Shown piece after piece: positions 18,461 to 27,288 of a DNA stretch of 64,000 nucleotides. The stretch spans positions 32,828-96,827 of the forward strand of contig JAQUKH010000002.1 of the NCBI GenBank assembly GCA_028719205.1, given 5' to 3'. Positions within the stretch are counted from its first letter, which is position 1, and each line of letters starts with the position of its first letter. The notes beneath the pieces were generated by a model. It was not told the DNA's origin and searched no databases. It saw only the letters and a program-made list of their open reading frames with translations. The translations under genes and the position numbers were made by a program. Source of the DNA: a bacterium (lineage in GTDB: Bacteria > JACRDZ01 > JAQUKH01).

Positions 18461-19207
18461 ATGAGTTACGAATTGCTTAATCTTGAAAGGTTAAATATAA
18501 AAGTTAAAAAAACAGTTGAAGAATTTTGCCGGAAATTACTGGAGGAAAGACTGTCGCTGATAGAATCTATTATTTTATACGGAAGCGCTACAGGGCTGGA
18601 TTTTATCGAAGGGAAATCAAATATTAATATTTTATTAATAGTAAAAGATCCGGATCTTTCGCTGTTCCAGCCGGTTTTAAAATTATTTGAAAATTACGCT
18701 AAAAAAGGATTAGTCCCTCCGCTAATTTTTACTTCTGAAGAGATAAAAAATTCAGCGGATGTTTTTCCGATCGAATTTCTGGATATTAAAGAAAATCATA
18801 TTTTATTATTTGGAAAAGATCTGTTTGTAGATCTGGATATTCCCGTCGGCAATTTAAGGCTGCAATGCGAGTCTGAATTAAAAGGAAAGATCATCCGGCT
18901 AAGGCAGATATATCTGGAGCGCGGGCGGCAGTCAAAAGAGATCGAGAAAATGATCAGCTCGACTTTTTCATCTTTTATCCCGATATTCAAAAATTTGATC
19001 AGATTAAAAAATAAAATTCCTCCACAGGACAAGCAGGGTATTGTTAATATGTTGTGCCGGGAGTTTGGGCTGGAAAATGAGGTTTTAATTACTATCCTGC
19101 GTGACAGAAAGGGAGACGGAAAGATAGACGGCAAAGACGCGTCGGACTTTTTGGGAAAATATTTATCCTTGTTAACTAAGCTTGCCAATATGGTAGATAA
19201 AATATGA
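18461..19207 (+). CDS. Nucleotidyltransferase-like protein with altered active site
   Basis: This 248-aa protein has an N-terminal nucleotidyltransferase fold: IILYGSATGLDF, then EGKSNINILLIV. In active members the last motif reads S-D-x-D/N; here both catalytic positions are Asn, so activity is doubtful. The C-terminal half is helical and holds DRKGDGKIDGKDASDF, an acidic loop resembling a dockerin or EF-hand. It overlaps the next gene (TPM protein) by ATGA, and LemA follows, so a role at the envelope together with these is plausible but unproven. Confidence 0.65.
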   Translation: MSYELLNLERLNIKVKKTVEEFCRKLLEERLSLIESIILYGSATGLDFIEGKSNINILLIVKDPDLSLFQPVLKLFENYAKKGLVPPLIFTSEEIKNSADVFPIEFLDIKENHILLFGKDLFVDLDIPVGNLRLQCESELKGKIIRLRQIYLERGRQSKEIEKMISSTFSSFIPIFKNLIRLKNKIPPQDKQGIVNMLCREFGLENEVLITILRDRKGDGKIDGKDASDFLGKYLSLLTKLANMVDKI

Positions 19208-19959
19208 GAAAAAATGTAATTTTATTTTTTTCTGTGATTATTTTTATTTTATGTTTTTCAAAGGCAGGGGTAACAGCCGCTGGAGCAGAGTATCCTTCAC
19301 AGGTTGGATATATCAATGATTATGCGAATGTAATTTCCGCGGACGACAACAGGCTTATGTCTGGTCTGATACAGGAGTTAAAGGATAAAACAAAGGCGGA
19401 GATCGCCGTGGTAACCTTGCCCACGATCGGCGAGGAGACTGTTGAAACATACGCGGTAAAGCTTTTTGAAAAATGGAAGCCAGGAGAAAAAGGGAAAGAT
19501 ACCGGAATATTGATCTTGCTCGCGATCAAGGAAAGAAAGATAAAGATCGAGGTTGGTTATGGGCTTGAGGGCGTTATCCCTGACGGATTAGCGGGCCAGA
19601 TCATAGATCAGGCGATGATCCCGTCTTTGAAAGCAGGCGATTTTAGTACAGGATTAAAAAATGGCACAATGGAAGTTGTCAGGCTGATCGCGCAGGAGTA
19701 TAAGGTAAAAATTGAAGGTGCCGTCAGTAATAGGACTGAAGAAACAAAAATCAGTCCATTAGAAGTTTTATTCCTGCTGGTTTTTGGTATTTTTTTTGTT
19801 ATCGGGAGCAGGAGAAGAAGAGGTTCCCATGGCGGATATGGAGGGTATTGGGGCGGTGGATTTGGCGGCGGTGGAGGTTTCGGCGGAGGAAGCGGGGGTG
19901 GATTTGGCGGTTTTGGAGGCGGTTTCAGCGGAGGGGGCGGGGCGAGCAGGGGATTTTAA
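19204..19959 (+). CDS. TPM-domain membrane protein (YgcG type)
   Basis: This 251-aa protein has a signal peptide (about 1-26), an extracytoplasmic TPM domain (about 32-165), a membrane helix (about 183-198) and a short tail rich in Gly (about 205-251). The TPM core shows VGYINDYANVISADD and KIEVGYGLEGVIPD. TPM domains are tied to photosystem repair in plants and to uncharacterised envelope roles in bacteria. It sits directly before LemA, the common bacterial pairing. Confidence 0.9.
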   Translation: MRKNVILFFSVIIFILCFSKAGVTAAGAEYPSQVGYINDYANVISADDNRLMSGLIQELKDKTKAEIAVVTLPTIGEETVETYAVKLFEKWKPGEKGKDTGILILLAIKERKIKIEVGYGLEGVIPDGLAGQIIDQAMIPSLKAGDFSTGLKNGTMEVVRLIAQEYKVKIEGAVSNRTEETKISPLEVLFLLVFGIFFVIGSRRRRGSHGGYGGYWGGGFGGGGGFGGGSGGGFGGFGGGFSGGGGASRGF

Positions 19960-20006
19960 TAAAAATTCAAAATTAAAAATTAAAATTATTTAATAAAGGA
20001 GGAGTT

Positions 20007-20585
20007 ATGTCGAAAACAACAGGAATTATTCTGGGGGTAATAGCCGCAATAGTTTTATTTACCGGGCTATCTTTTATTGGCGGGTTAAATACGGTGGTGA
20101 CAAAGGATGAGGCAGTTAAATCCGCATGGGCGCAGGTGGAAAATCAATTAAAAAGAAGGAGTGACCTTATCCCGAATCTTGTAAACACAGTAAAAGGATT
20201 CGCGGCGCATGAAGAAAAAGCAATTACTGAAGTTGCTGAAGCAAGAAGCAAACTTGCCGGCGCGTTTGACACCAAAGCTCCTATTAATGAAAAAATCGAA
20301 GCGGCTAAAGGCATGGAAGGCGCGTTATCAAGGCTTTTGATGGTAGTTGAAAATTATCCTAATCTTAAAGCTGACCAGAATTTTATCCGCCTTCAGGATG
20401 AATTGGCAGGGACGGAAAATCGTATCGCAGTGGAGCGTATGCGTTTTAACCAGAGCGTAAATGATCTTAATACCTATATCAGAAAAATTCCGGGAAGCAT
20501 GTTCGCGGGTTTTAAAGGATTAAAAGAAGCGCCTTATTATGAACCTGAAAAGAAGGACCTGGTTGTACCGGAAGTAAAATTCTGA
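20007..20585 (+). CDS. lemA: LemA family protein
   Basis: This 192-aa protein has one N-terminal membrane helix (6-27) and a cytosolic or periplasmic helical bundle. Family motifs are VKSAWAQVENQLKRRSDLIPNLV, the ENYPNLKADQNF stretch and ENRIAVERMRFN. Function is unknown, but LemA proteins co-occur with TPM proteins, as here. A strong AGGAGG site precedes the ATG. It is the last gene of the three-gene set starting at 18461 and is convergent with the histidine phosphatase. Confidence 0.93.
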   Translation: MSKTTGIILGVIAAIVLFTGLSFIGGLNTVVTKDEAVKSAWAQVENQLKRRSDLIPNLVNTVKGFAAHEEKAITEVAEARSKLAGAFDTKAPINEKIEAAKGMEGALSRLLMVVENYPNLKADQNFIRLQDELAGTENRIAVERMRFNQSVNDLNTYIRKIPGSMFAGFKGLKEAPYYEPEKKDLVVPEVKF

Positions 20586-20604
20586 TAAAAATATTTTTTA
20601 GGAT

Positions 20605-21255
20605 TTATTTTTCCAGATAAATATCTTCTTTCGCGTCGATGGGAAACGCGTTGAGATGGGACGAGTCATTGATTCCTGTAATATATAATTTTTTGTCATA
20701 ACCCTGTATGTAAGTTATTCCTGTATTTGTCAGAGACATTCTTGTGATGAGTTTGTTGAAATTGCCTTTAAGTATATAGGCAATGACCGCCGTTATTGTG
20801 CCGGCGTGAGCGACAATGATAACATTGTCGCCTTCTTTGTGGTTTTTTAATATTTTTTTGAACACATTGTTTATTCTTTTTCTGAATTCCGGTATGTTTT
20901 CAGCTCCCGGGATCAGTGTCTTTGTGGGGTTTTTGCGCCATTTTTTATAATCACCGTTGTATTCCAGATTTACTTCGTCAGGAGTTTTTCCCTCCCATTC
21001 ACCAAGATATATCTCCGCGAGGTCTTTGTGAAAAGAGATTGGGAGCCCGAGATGGCTCGATATTAATTCAGCGGTTTGTTTCGCCCTTAAGAGTTCAGAA
21101 CAATAAATAAAATTATATTTGTCTTTTGAAAGGCTTTTGGCCAAGAGTTCAACCTGCCGTATTCCGGTCGGCGAAAGTGCCGGATCGCTCTGCCCCTGAA
21201 TTTTATTTTCACCATTTAATATTGATTCACCGTGACGGATCAGATATATTTTCAT
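20605..21255 (-). CDS. Histidine phosphatase family protein
   Basis: This 216-aa protein is a phosphoglycerate-mutase-like phosphatase. The phosphohistidine motif LIRHGES is at the N-terminus, the acid residue is in EIYLGEWEG, and the second catalytic His is in VIIVAHAGTI. Substrates in the family range from phosphosugars to cobalamin precursors (CobC), and the sequence does not decide. It is divergent from ubiE/menG; the ORF space between them is short. Confidence 0.88.
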   Translation of the reverse strand: MKIYLIRHGESILNGENKIQGQSDPALSPTGIRQVELLAKSLSKDKYNFIYCSELLRAKQTAELISSHLGLPISFHKDLAEIYLGEWEGKTPDEVNLEYNGDYKKWRKNPTKTLIPGAENIPEFRKRINNVFKKILKNHKEGDNVIIVAHAGTITAVIAYILKGNFNKLITRMSLTNTGITYIQGYDKKLYITGINDSSHLNAFPIDAKEDIYLEK

Positions 21256-21345
21256 ATTATTGAATTGATTTTAATAAAAGAAAATATTATAATATATTTT
21301 AAAAGAAAAATCCATTGTTTTAAATCAAAAAATCCGGGGTTGATA

Positions 21346-22119
21346 ATGTCCGATAAAAAACTATTAACAGGCGAAGCAATGAAGCAGGCGGTTCAGGAGA
21401 TGAACCGGCCCGAAAACAGGGAAATGAAATATAAGTATGTCCAGGGGATGTTTAATTCTATCGCCCCGAGTTATGACCTGATGAATACAGTTGCCTCTTT
21501 TGGCATACATTATTTATGGCGGAATAAAGCGGTGAAAATGGCAGGAGTTAAACAGGGAAATACGGCGCTTGATATCTGCTGCGGAACAGGGGATTTTTCT
21601 ATCGCGCTTGCCAAGGCTGTCGGAGCGAACGGCAAGGTTAACGGCCTGGATTTTTCCTCGGGGATGATAAAAAAAGCCAAAGAAAAAATTGTTGGGACTA
21701 AGTTTGAAAAGATCATTTCGTTTCAGGAAGGAAACGCCGAACAGCTTCCTTTCCCTGATAATACCTTTGATTTTTGCACAGTAAGCTGTGGAATAAGGAA
21801 TCTTACGGATCTTTCCCGCGGATTTTCTGAAATGAGGCGTGTTGTTAAACCGGGGGGGAAGGTTTTATGCCTTGACCTTGGCCGTCCGGCAATTCCTATA
21901 TTCAGGACGATCTACTTATTTTACTTTTTTAAGGTGGTTCCGTTCTTTGGCCAGATCATCAGCAATCAAAGGGAGGCATATACCTATTTGCCTGAATCAC
22001 TTAATACGTTTCCCCCGCAGGAAGAGCTTAAAAAGCTCATGGAAAATGTAGGGCTGAAAAATGTCCGTTATAAAAATTTCTTTGGCGGCGCTATGGCCCT
22101 GCATATCGGAGCCAAGTAA
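21346..22119 (+). CDS. ubiE: Demethylmenaquinone/ubiquinone methyltransferase
   Basis: This 257-aa SAM-dependent methyltransferase acts late in menaquinone (or ubiquinone) synthesis. The SAM-binding motif is ALDICCGTGDFSIALA; the family signatures YDLMNTVASFGIHYLWR and RVVKPGGKVLCLDLGRP are present. I start at MSDKKLL (21346), because a longer frame from 21232 would overlap the divergent phosphatase gene and adds non-conserved residues. Given the likely anaerobic setting it is probably MenG. Other quinone genes are not in the window. Confidence 0.9.
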   Translation: MSDKKLLTGEAMKQAVQEMNRPENREMKYKYVQGMFNSIAPSYDLMNTVASFGIHYLWRNKAVKMAGVKQGNTALDICCGTGDFSIALAKAVGANGKVNGLDFSSGMIKKAKEKIVGTKFEKIISFQEGNAEQLPFPDNTFDFCTVSCGIRNLTDLSRGFSEMRRVVKPGGKVLCLDLGRPAIPIFRTIYLFYFFKVVPFFGQIISNQREAYTYLPESLNTFPPQEELKKLMENVGLKNVRYKNFFGGAMALHIGAK

Positions 22120-22138
22120 ATCGATTTCCTGTTCACGA

Positions 22139-22963
22139 TCAGATATAGTCCTTTAGTTCTTTCTTTAAAAATTCAAAGGCCTCGTCTACATCATCAAAAA
22201 AATGAAAAAGTTTCAGGTCTTTTCTGCTGATAGTATTATATTTTATCATCTCTTCGAAATTTATAACTTTTTTCCAGTAATCCGTTCCGAATAATATCAC
22301 CGGCAATTTCTTCTGTACCTTTCCGGTTTGTATCAGCGTAAGGATCTCTGTCATTTCATCTAAAGTCCCGAATCCGCCCGGGAAAACTATTAATGCTTTA
22401 GCCATATAGGCAAACCAGAATTTGCGGATAAAAAAATAGTGGAATTCAAAGGATAACTCTTCAGTTATATATTTATTGATTACCTGCTCAAATGGGAGGC
22501 TTATATTAAAGCCTATTGATCTCCCGCCGGCTTCAGAGGCCCCTTGATTTACCGCCCCCATAATTCCTCCTCCTCCCCCTGTGCACATTAACAGCCGGCT
22601 TTTATTCTTTGTAGTTTGTTTAGCCCAATGGGTTAATTTGCAAGATAAAGAACGGGCCTTTTCATAATATTGGGACATATATTGATCTGTCTTAGCTGAC
22701 CTAAGATTCACAAGCAATTTTTTGCCGGGATTTTTTTTCGCCTCGCAAAGTTTTTGTATTTTTAATAAATTTTTTTCAGCGATAGTTTTTGATTTGATCC
22801 GTGCTGAGCCAAAAAACACTATTGTGTTTTCCACATTATATTTGTGAAGCCTCGATTTGGGTTCAGTAAGTTCGCATAATACCCTTATGGTTCTGGCATC
22901 ATGACTTCGTAAAAATTCCAGGTTTTGGTATGCTTTAACTGCAGGTTTTATCATTTTTTTCAC
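22139..22963 (-). CDS. LOG/TIGR00730-type nucleotide hydrolase-like protein
   Basis: This 274-aa protein is of the LOG (Lonely Guy, formerly 'lysine decarboxylase') family, phosphoribohydrolases acting on nucleotide 5'-monophosphates. The two signatures are GGGGGIMGAVNQGASEAGG and PGGFGTLDEMTEI. The N-terminal 50 residues go beyond the common core. An AAAGGTG site precedes the ATG. It is divergent from pcrA, with the intergenic space shared by both. Confidence 0.88.
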   Translation of the reverse strand: MKKMIKPAVKAYQNLEFLRSHDARTIRVLCELTEPKSRLHKYNVENTIVFFGSARIKSKTIAEKNLLKIQKLCEAKKNPGKKLLVNLRSAKTDQYMSQYYEKARSLSCKLTHWAKQTTKNKSRLLMCTGGGGGIMGAVNQGASEAGGRSIGFNISLPFEQVINKYITEELSFEFHYFFIRKFWFAYMAKALIVFPGGFGTLDEMTEILTLIQTGKVQKKLPVILFGTDYWKKVINFEEMIKYNTISRKDLKLFHFFDDVDEAFEFLKKELKDYI

Positions 22964-23070
22964 CTTTCTTTTTGAATTTATTTTCTTGCAATTTTACTGA
23001 AAATATCATATCATATATAACTATATCGTTTCCCCTATATATTAACTTTAGAATAGTGCAGGAAATTCAG

Positions 23071-25218
23071 ATGGGTATTTCTTCGATTTTGAATTCAAAA
23101 CAGAGAGAAGCTGTAGAGTATTTAGAAGGCCCTCTTCTAATATTGGCGGGAGCCGGCAGCGGGAAGACGAGAACTATAACTCACCGCATTGCCTATCTTA
23201 TTGATGATGTCGGAATTCCTTCAAGTAAATTATTCGCCGCTACTTTTACAAATAAAGCGGCTGATGAAATGAAAGAACGGATCCACGGCCTAGTTAAAAA
23301 TCAAAGCGATGGCCTATGGATCGGAACCTTTCATTCTACCTGCGTAAGGATCCTTCGGAATTACCTTAAAGAAAAAAATAAATCAAATTATTTTGCCATA
23401 TACAGCGCGAGCGACCAGTTCCATTTGATCAGAGAATGCATGAAAGAATTGGTAATAGATGAAAAACGGTTTAATCCGGCCACGTTCGTATCTAAAATAT
23501 CTCAGTCTAAAAACAGGCTTATCGGAGCGGAAGAATATAATAAAAATGTCAGTGATTATCTGGAAGGAACGATCGGCCGCGTTTATAAACTTTACCAGGA
23601 AAAGTTAAGAGAAAATAACGCCTTTGATTTTGATGACCTGATCATGGAGTCTGTCCTGCTTCTCGAAAATGACCGCGCTGTCAGGGAATATTATCAGGAA
23701 AAATTTTCTCATGTTCTGGTGGATGAATATCAGGACACGAACAGGGCTCAATACCGCTTAATAATGCTTATAACTCCAAAAGATAAAAATATATGCGTTG
23801 TCGGTGATGAGGATCAGTCCATTTATCAGTGGCGCGGCGCGGATATAAACAACATATTGGACTTTGAAAAAGATTTTCAAAACGTGAAAATAATCCGGTT
23901 AGAGGAAAATTACCGGTCGACCCAGACTATTTTGAACGCGGCTAACGTGCTCGTAAAGAATAACCGTGAAAGAAAAGGGAAAAATCTCTGGACAAAAAAT
24001 AAAAAGGGTGAAAAAATAAATTACTTTTTATTTGAAACGGAGCATAAGGAAGCCGAATTTATCGTTCAAAAAGTAATTGAATTCCATAAAGAACATAAAA
24101 TTCCATATTCGCATTTTTCTGTTTTTTACAGGACTCATGTCCAATCCCGCGTTATAGAAGATATTTTGCGCCAAAACAATATTTTTTATACTATTGTCGG
24201 CGGGGTAAGATTTTATGAGCGTAAAGAGATAAAAGATATTGTAGCGTACCTCCGGGTAATATTTAATCCTCATGAAACTATCAGCCTTAAAAGGATAATA
24301 AATGTCCCCCGGAGAGGAATAGGGGAAACTACAATTGAAGAGATTTATAATTTTTTAAAAGATAAAAAAATAAGTTTTTATGACGCGCTTAAAAGAAGCG
24401 GTGAGATCCCGAATATTTCGGGCCGTACTAGAGAAAAAATAAAAGAATTCATCTCTTTAATGGAAAAACTGCAGGCCTTAAAAAATGAATGTCCTTCAAG
24501 GATATTATCAGAGGTTTTAGGGGCAACTAAATACAAGGAAAAAGTTATTCAGACGGATACTGTTTACAGCGAAGAAAGAGAAGAGAGCCTGGAAGAATTT
24601 TCTTCAGCTATAAAACAATATGAGTTAAAAAATACGGATGTGTCTCTTGGCGGATTTTTGCAGGAAATTTCCCTGGTTGCGGATATTGATACGTGGAATA
24701 AAAATAAGGAGTCCGTAACTTTAATGACCTTTCATAACGCCAAGGGATTGGAGTTCCCTATAGTTTTTATGACTGGTATGGAAGAGGGGATTTTCCCGCA
24801 TTTTAGTTCTTTTGCGAGTGATAAAGAGATGGAGGAAGAAAGGCGCCTTTGTTATGTCGGAATAACCCGGGCCAGAGAATCGCTTTTTTTGACCGCGGTT
24901 AAAAGGCGGTATTTACACGGGACAGAGGTAATGAATCCTCCTTCCAGATTTATCAAAGAGATCCCCTGTGAGTTGATAAATTGCGAGACATGTTCCTCCG
25001 GCAATGAAAGCAGGATTATTCCTGAGGTCCGGATTATTTGCGGGTATAAGGCAGGGGATATTGTAGAGCATCTAAAATGGGGACAAGGATTTATCAAGGA
25101 CATTAAAGGAGACGGCGACGACGCTAAGGCAAGTATATTTTTTCATAGTGTAGGCGAGAAAGTCTTGCTGTTGAAGCTTGCGCCTATAAAAAAAATAAAG
25201 GATAAAAATGAGTGTTGA
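23071..25218 (+). CDS. pcrA: ATP-dependent DNA helicase PcrA/UvrD
   Basis: This is a superfamily 1A 3'-5' helicase of about 715 aa, for nucleotide excision repair and replication-fork upkeep. Motifs in order are LILAGAGSGKTRTIT, TFTNKAADEM, DEYQDTNR, GDEDQSIYQWRGAD, NYRST, TFHNAKGLEFP and YVGITRARESLF. A C-terminal GDIVEHLKWGQG region matches the RNA-polymerase-binding domain of PcrA. I start at MGISSILN, with AGGAA 8 nt upstream, not at 22972. Its end overlaps gatC by 11 nt. Confidence 0.93.
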   Translation: MGISSILNSKQREAVEYLEGPLLILAGAGSGKTRTITHRIAYLIDDVGIPSSKLFAATFTNKAADEMKERIHGLVKNQSDGLWIGTFHSTCVRILRNYLKEKNKSNYFAIYSASDQFHLIRECMKELVIDEKRFNPATFVSKISQSKNRLIGAEEYNKNVSDYLEGTIGRVYKLYQEKLRENNAFDFDDLIMESVLLLENDRAVREYYQEKFSHVLVDEYQDTNRAQYRLIMLITPKDKNICVVGDEDQSIYQWRGADINNILDFEKDFQNVKIIRLEENYRSTQTILNAANVLVKNNRERKGKNLWTKNKKGEKINYFLFETEHKEAEFIVQKVIEFHKEHKIPYSHFSVFYRTHVQSRVIEDILRQNNIFYTIVGGVRFYERKEIKDIVAYLRVIFNPHETISLKRIINVPRRGIGETTIEEIYNFLKDKKISFYDALKRSGEIPNISGRTREKIKEFISLMEKLQALKNECPSRILSEVLGATKYKEKVIQTDTVYSEEREESLEEFSSAIKQYELKNTDVSLGGFLQEISLVADIDTWNKNKESVTLMTFHNAKGLEFPIVFMTGMEEGIFPHFSSFASDKEMEEERRLCYVGITRARESLFLTAVKRRYLHGTEVMNPPSRFIKEIPCELINCETCSSGNESRIIPEVRIICGYKAGDIVEHLKWGQGFIKDIKGDGDDAKASIFFHSVGEKVLLLKLAPIKKIKDKNEC

Positions 25219-25495
25219 TAAAGAAGTAATAAAAAAAATAGCGCGTCTGGCAAACCTCTATTATAAAGAAGATGAATTAGATACATCGGCCAGGGAATTA
25301 AATCAGATCCTTACATATGTTGAAAAGCTGTCTAAGCTTGATACCGGCGGGATTAATCCCACCTTTCAGGTTTCTCCTATAGAAAATATTTACAGGGATG
25401 ATATTGTCGGGAAATCGCTGGATTTAGAGCATGTTATGTCAAATGCTCCTGAAAAAGAAGGGAAATTTTTTACAGTTCCAAAGATAATTGATTAA
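25208..25495 (+). CDS. gatC: Glutamyl-tRNA(Gln) amidotransferase subunit C
   Basis: This 95-aa subunit stabilises GatA in the GatCAB complex, which turns Glu-tRNA(Gln) (and Asp-tRNA(Asn)) into the amidated form. The N-terminal IKKIARLANLYYKEDEL and DTGGINPTFQV regions are typical. It overlaps the end of pcrA by 11 nt and is followed 15 nt later by gatA, so translation is probably coupled. Confidence 0.93.
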   Translation: MSVDKEVIKKIARLANLYYKEDELDTSARELNQILTYVEKLSKLDTGGINPTFQVSPIENIYRDDIVGKSLDLEHVMSNAPEKEGKFFTVPKIID

Positions 25496-25510
25496 AAATA
25501 GAGGTTTTAA

Positions 25511-26971
25511 ATGAATATTCATTCGTTATCAGTTAAAGAGTTGAATAATAAGCTTAATAAAAAAGAGATATCCTGTAAAGAAATAGTAGAGAGTTTTTTA
25601 AGCAGGATTGAGAAGGTTGAGCCGAAGGTTAAGGCGTTTTTATATACTAATGGAGACAGGGCCCGCAAAAAAGCTGAAGAGGTTGATAAAAAAATTTCAT
25701 CGGGCGCAAAATTAAAACCGCTTGAAGGGATACCGATCGCGATAAAAGATAATATGTGTACGGAAGGAATGCCTACTACGTGCGCCTCTAAAATTTTATC
25801 TGATTTTAAACCGCCATATTCAGCTGATGTTATAAACAGGATAGAAGCTACCGGGATGATAATCATCGGCAAGACCAATATGGACGAGTTTGCTATGGGT
25901 TCTTCCACGGAAAATTCCGCTTATGGGGCTACGCGTAATCCATGGGATCCGGAGCGCGCGCCGGGCGGGTCGAGCGGAGGAAGCGCCGCCGCGGTAGCCG
26001 CAGATGAGGCTCCATTGGCCCTTGGTTCGGATACAGGAGGTTCTATACGCCAGCCTGCGTCATTTTGCGGGGTTGTTGGATTAAAGCCGACTTACGGCCG
26101 GGTTTCCCGTTATGGCTTAATTGCCTTTGCCTCATCTCTTGACCAGATCGGCCCGATCACGCGTGAGGTTTATGACAGCGCGCTTTTGTTTCAGGCGATC
26201 GCTGGCCATGATCCAAAGGATTCAACCTCTGCTGGTTTGTCTGTTCCGGAAATAACGGATTTTCTTAAAAAAGATATTAAAGGTTTGCGCTTAGGGATAC
26301 CCCGTGAATATTTTAACCCTGAAATGGATAGTGAAGTTAAAAATAAAATTTCAGAGGCAATTAAAAAACTTACTGACCTGGGGGCAGTCGTTAAAGAAAT
26401 TTCTCTGCCTCATACGGAATACGCCGTTTCTGTTTATTACATTATTGCCACGGCCGAGGCGTCGGCCAACCTGGCGAGATATGACGGCGTTCGTTATGGT
26501 TCAAGGGCAAATAAGGCTGAAAATCTTTTTCAAATGTATAGCCTTACCCGGGGGGAAGGGTTCGGCACAGAGGTTAAACGCCGGATAATGTTAGGTACCT
26601 ACGCGTTAAGCGCGGGCTATTACGACGCTTATTATCTCAAGGCTCAAAAGGTACGGACTTTGATTAAAAATGATTTTGATGAAGCCTTTAAGGCCTGCGA
26701 CGCGATCATTACACCGACCGCGCCTACACCGGCTTTTAAATTAGGAGAAAAGTCAACAAATCCTTTAGAAATGTATTTATCAGATATCTTTACGATTTCC
26801 GTGAATTTAGCAGGGATCCCCGGTATTTCTATCCCGTGCGGATTTAGCAAAGGTAATTTGCCGATCGGTTTACAGATCTTGGGGCGTCCGTTTGATGAAG
26901 GTACGATCTTACAGATCGCGTATAATTTTGAACAGGCAACCGGGTATCATTTAAGGAAAACAAATATTTAG
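25511..26971 (+). CDS. gatA: Glutamyl-tRNA(Gln) amidotransferase subunit A
   Basis: This 486-aa amidase releases ammonia from glutamine for GatB. The Ser-cisSer-Lys triad is visible: Lys in PIAIKDNM, and the serines in [13 protein letters not shown] and [12 protein letters not shown]. Length is normal for the family. An AGAGG-like site precedes the ATG. The gene ends in TAG, showing that TAG is an ordinary stop in this genome. gatB is separated from it by two unrelated genes. Confidence 0.95.
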   Translation: MNIHSLSVKELNNKLNKKEISCKEIVESFLSRIEKVEPKVKAFLYTNGDRARKKAEEVDKKISSGAKLKPLEGIPIAIKDNMCTEGMPTTCASKILSDFKPPYSADVINRIEATGMIIIGKTNMDEFAMGSSTENSAYGATRNPWDPERAPGGSSGGSAAAVAADEAPLALGSDTGGSIRQPASFCGVVGLKPTYGRVSRYGLIAFASSLDQIGPITREVYDSALLFQAIAGHDPKDSTSAGLSVPEITDFLKKDIKGLRLGIPREYFNPEMDSEVKNKISEAIKKLTDLGAVVKEISLPHTEYAVSVYYIIATAEASANLARYDGVRYGSRANKAENLFQMYSLTRGEGFGTEVKRRIMLGTYALSAGYYDAYYLKAQKVRTLIKNDFDEAFKACDAIITPTAPTPAFKLGEKSTNPLEMYLSDIFTISVNLAGIPGISIPCGFSKGNLPIGLQILGRPFDEGTILQIAYNFEQATGYHLRKTNI

Positions 26972-27073
26972 TTACTTAACTTCACTTATTAGTTTATTAA
27001 ATAATAAATATTGTTAATATATTGCTGATGAAATAATAAGCTTTTACAGGCTTATTCTTGAGAAAGGAGAACT

Positions 27074-27277
27074 ATGGGGATTTTATTTGATCTTAAGAAA
27101 AAGATAGATGATACTATAAATATAAACAATATGGATAAGTCTAAGATTAAAGGATTATTGGTTCTTAAAACTGGATTTTCACTTGCTCCAATTAAGGAAG
27201 ACACACCAGATGACCCTGAAAAAATTGAAAAATTAAAAAAAGCGATTGCGGAAATTTTACATATTACCAATTTATAA
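27074..27277 (+). CDS. Small hypothetical protein between gatA and gatB
   Basis: I do not recognise this 67-aa protein. It is charged and soluble, with a helical N-terminus, a short hydrophobic stretch (GLLVLKTGFSLAP) and a conserved-looking TPDDPEK turn before a second helix. An AAAGGAG site at ideal spacing and the tight link to the next gene (11-nt gap) support real translation. It lies right before a membrane receptor and may be its partner. Confidence 0.6.
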   Translation: MGILFDLKKKIDDTININNMDKSKIKGLLVLKTGFSLAPIKEDTPDDPEKIEKLKKAIAEILHITNL

Positions 27278-27288
27278 GGAGATAGTTG

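Noticed and set aside
19784-19993. Separate Ala/Gly-rich small protein in the TPM gene's tail
   Set aside because: It is the other-frame reading of the glycine-rich end of the TPM protein and has no ribosome site.
21232-21345. Extended N-terminus of UbiE from 21232
   Set aside because: It would overlap the divergent phosphatase gene, is not conserved in the family, and MSDKKLL at 21346 leads straight into the known domain.
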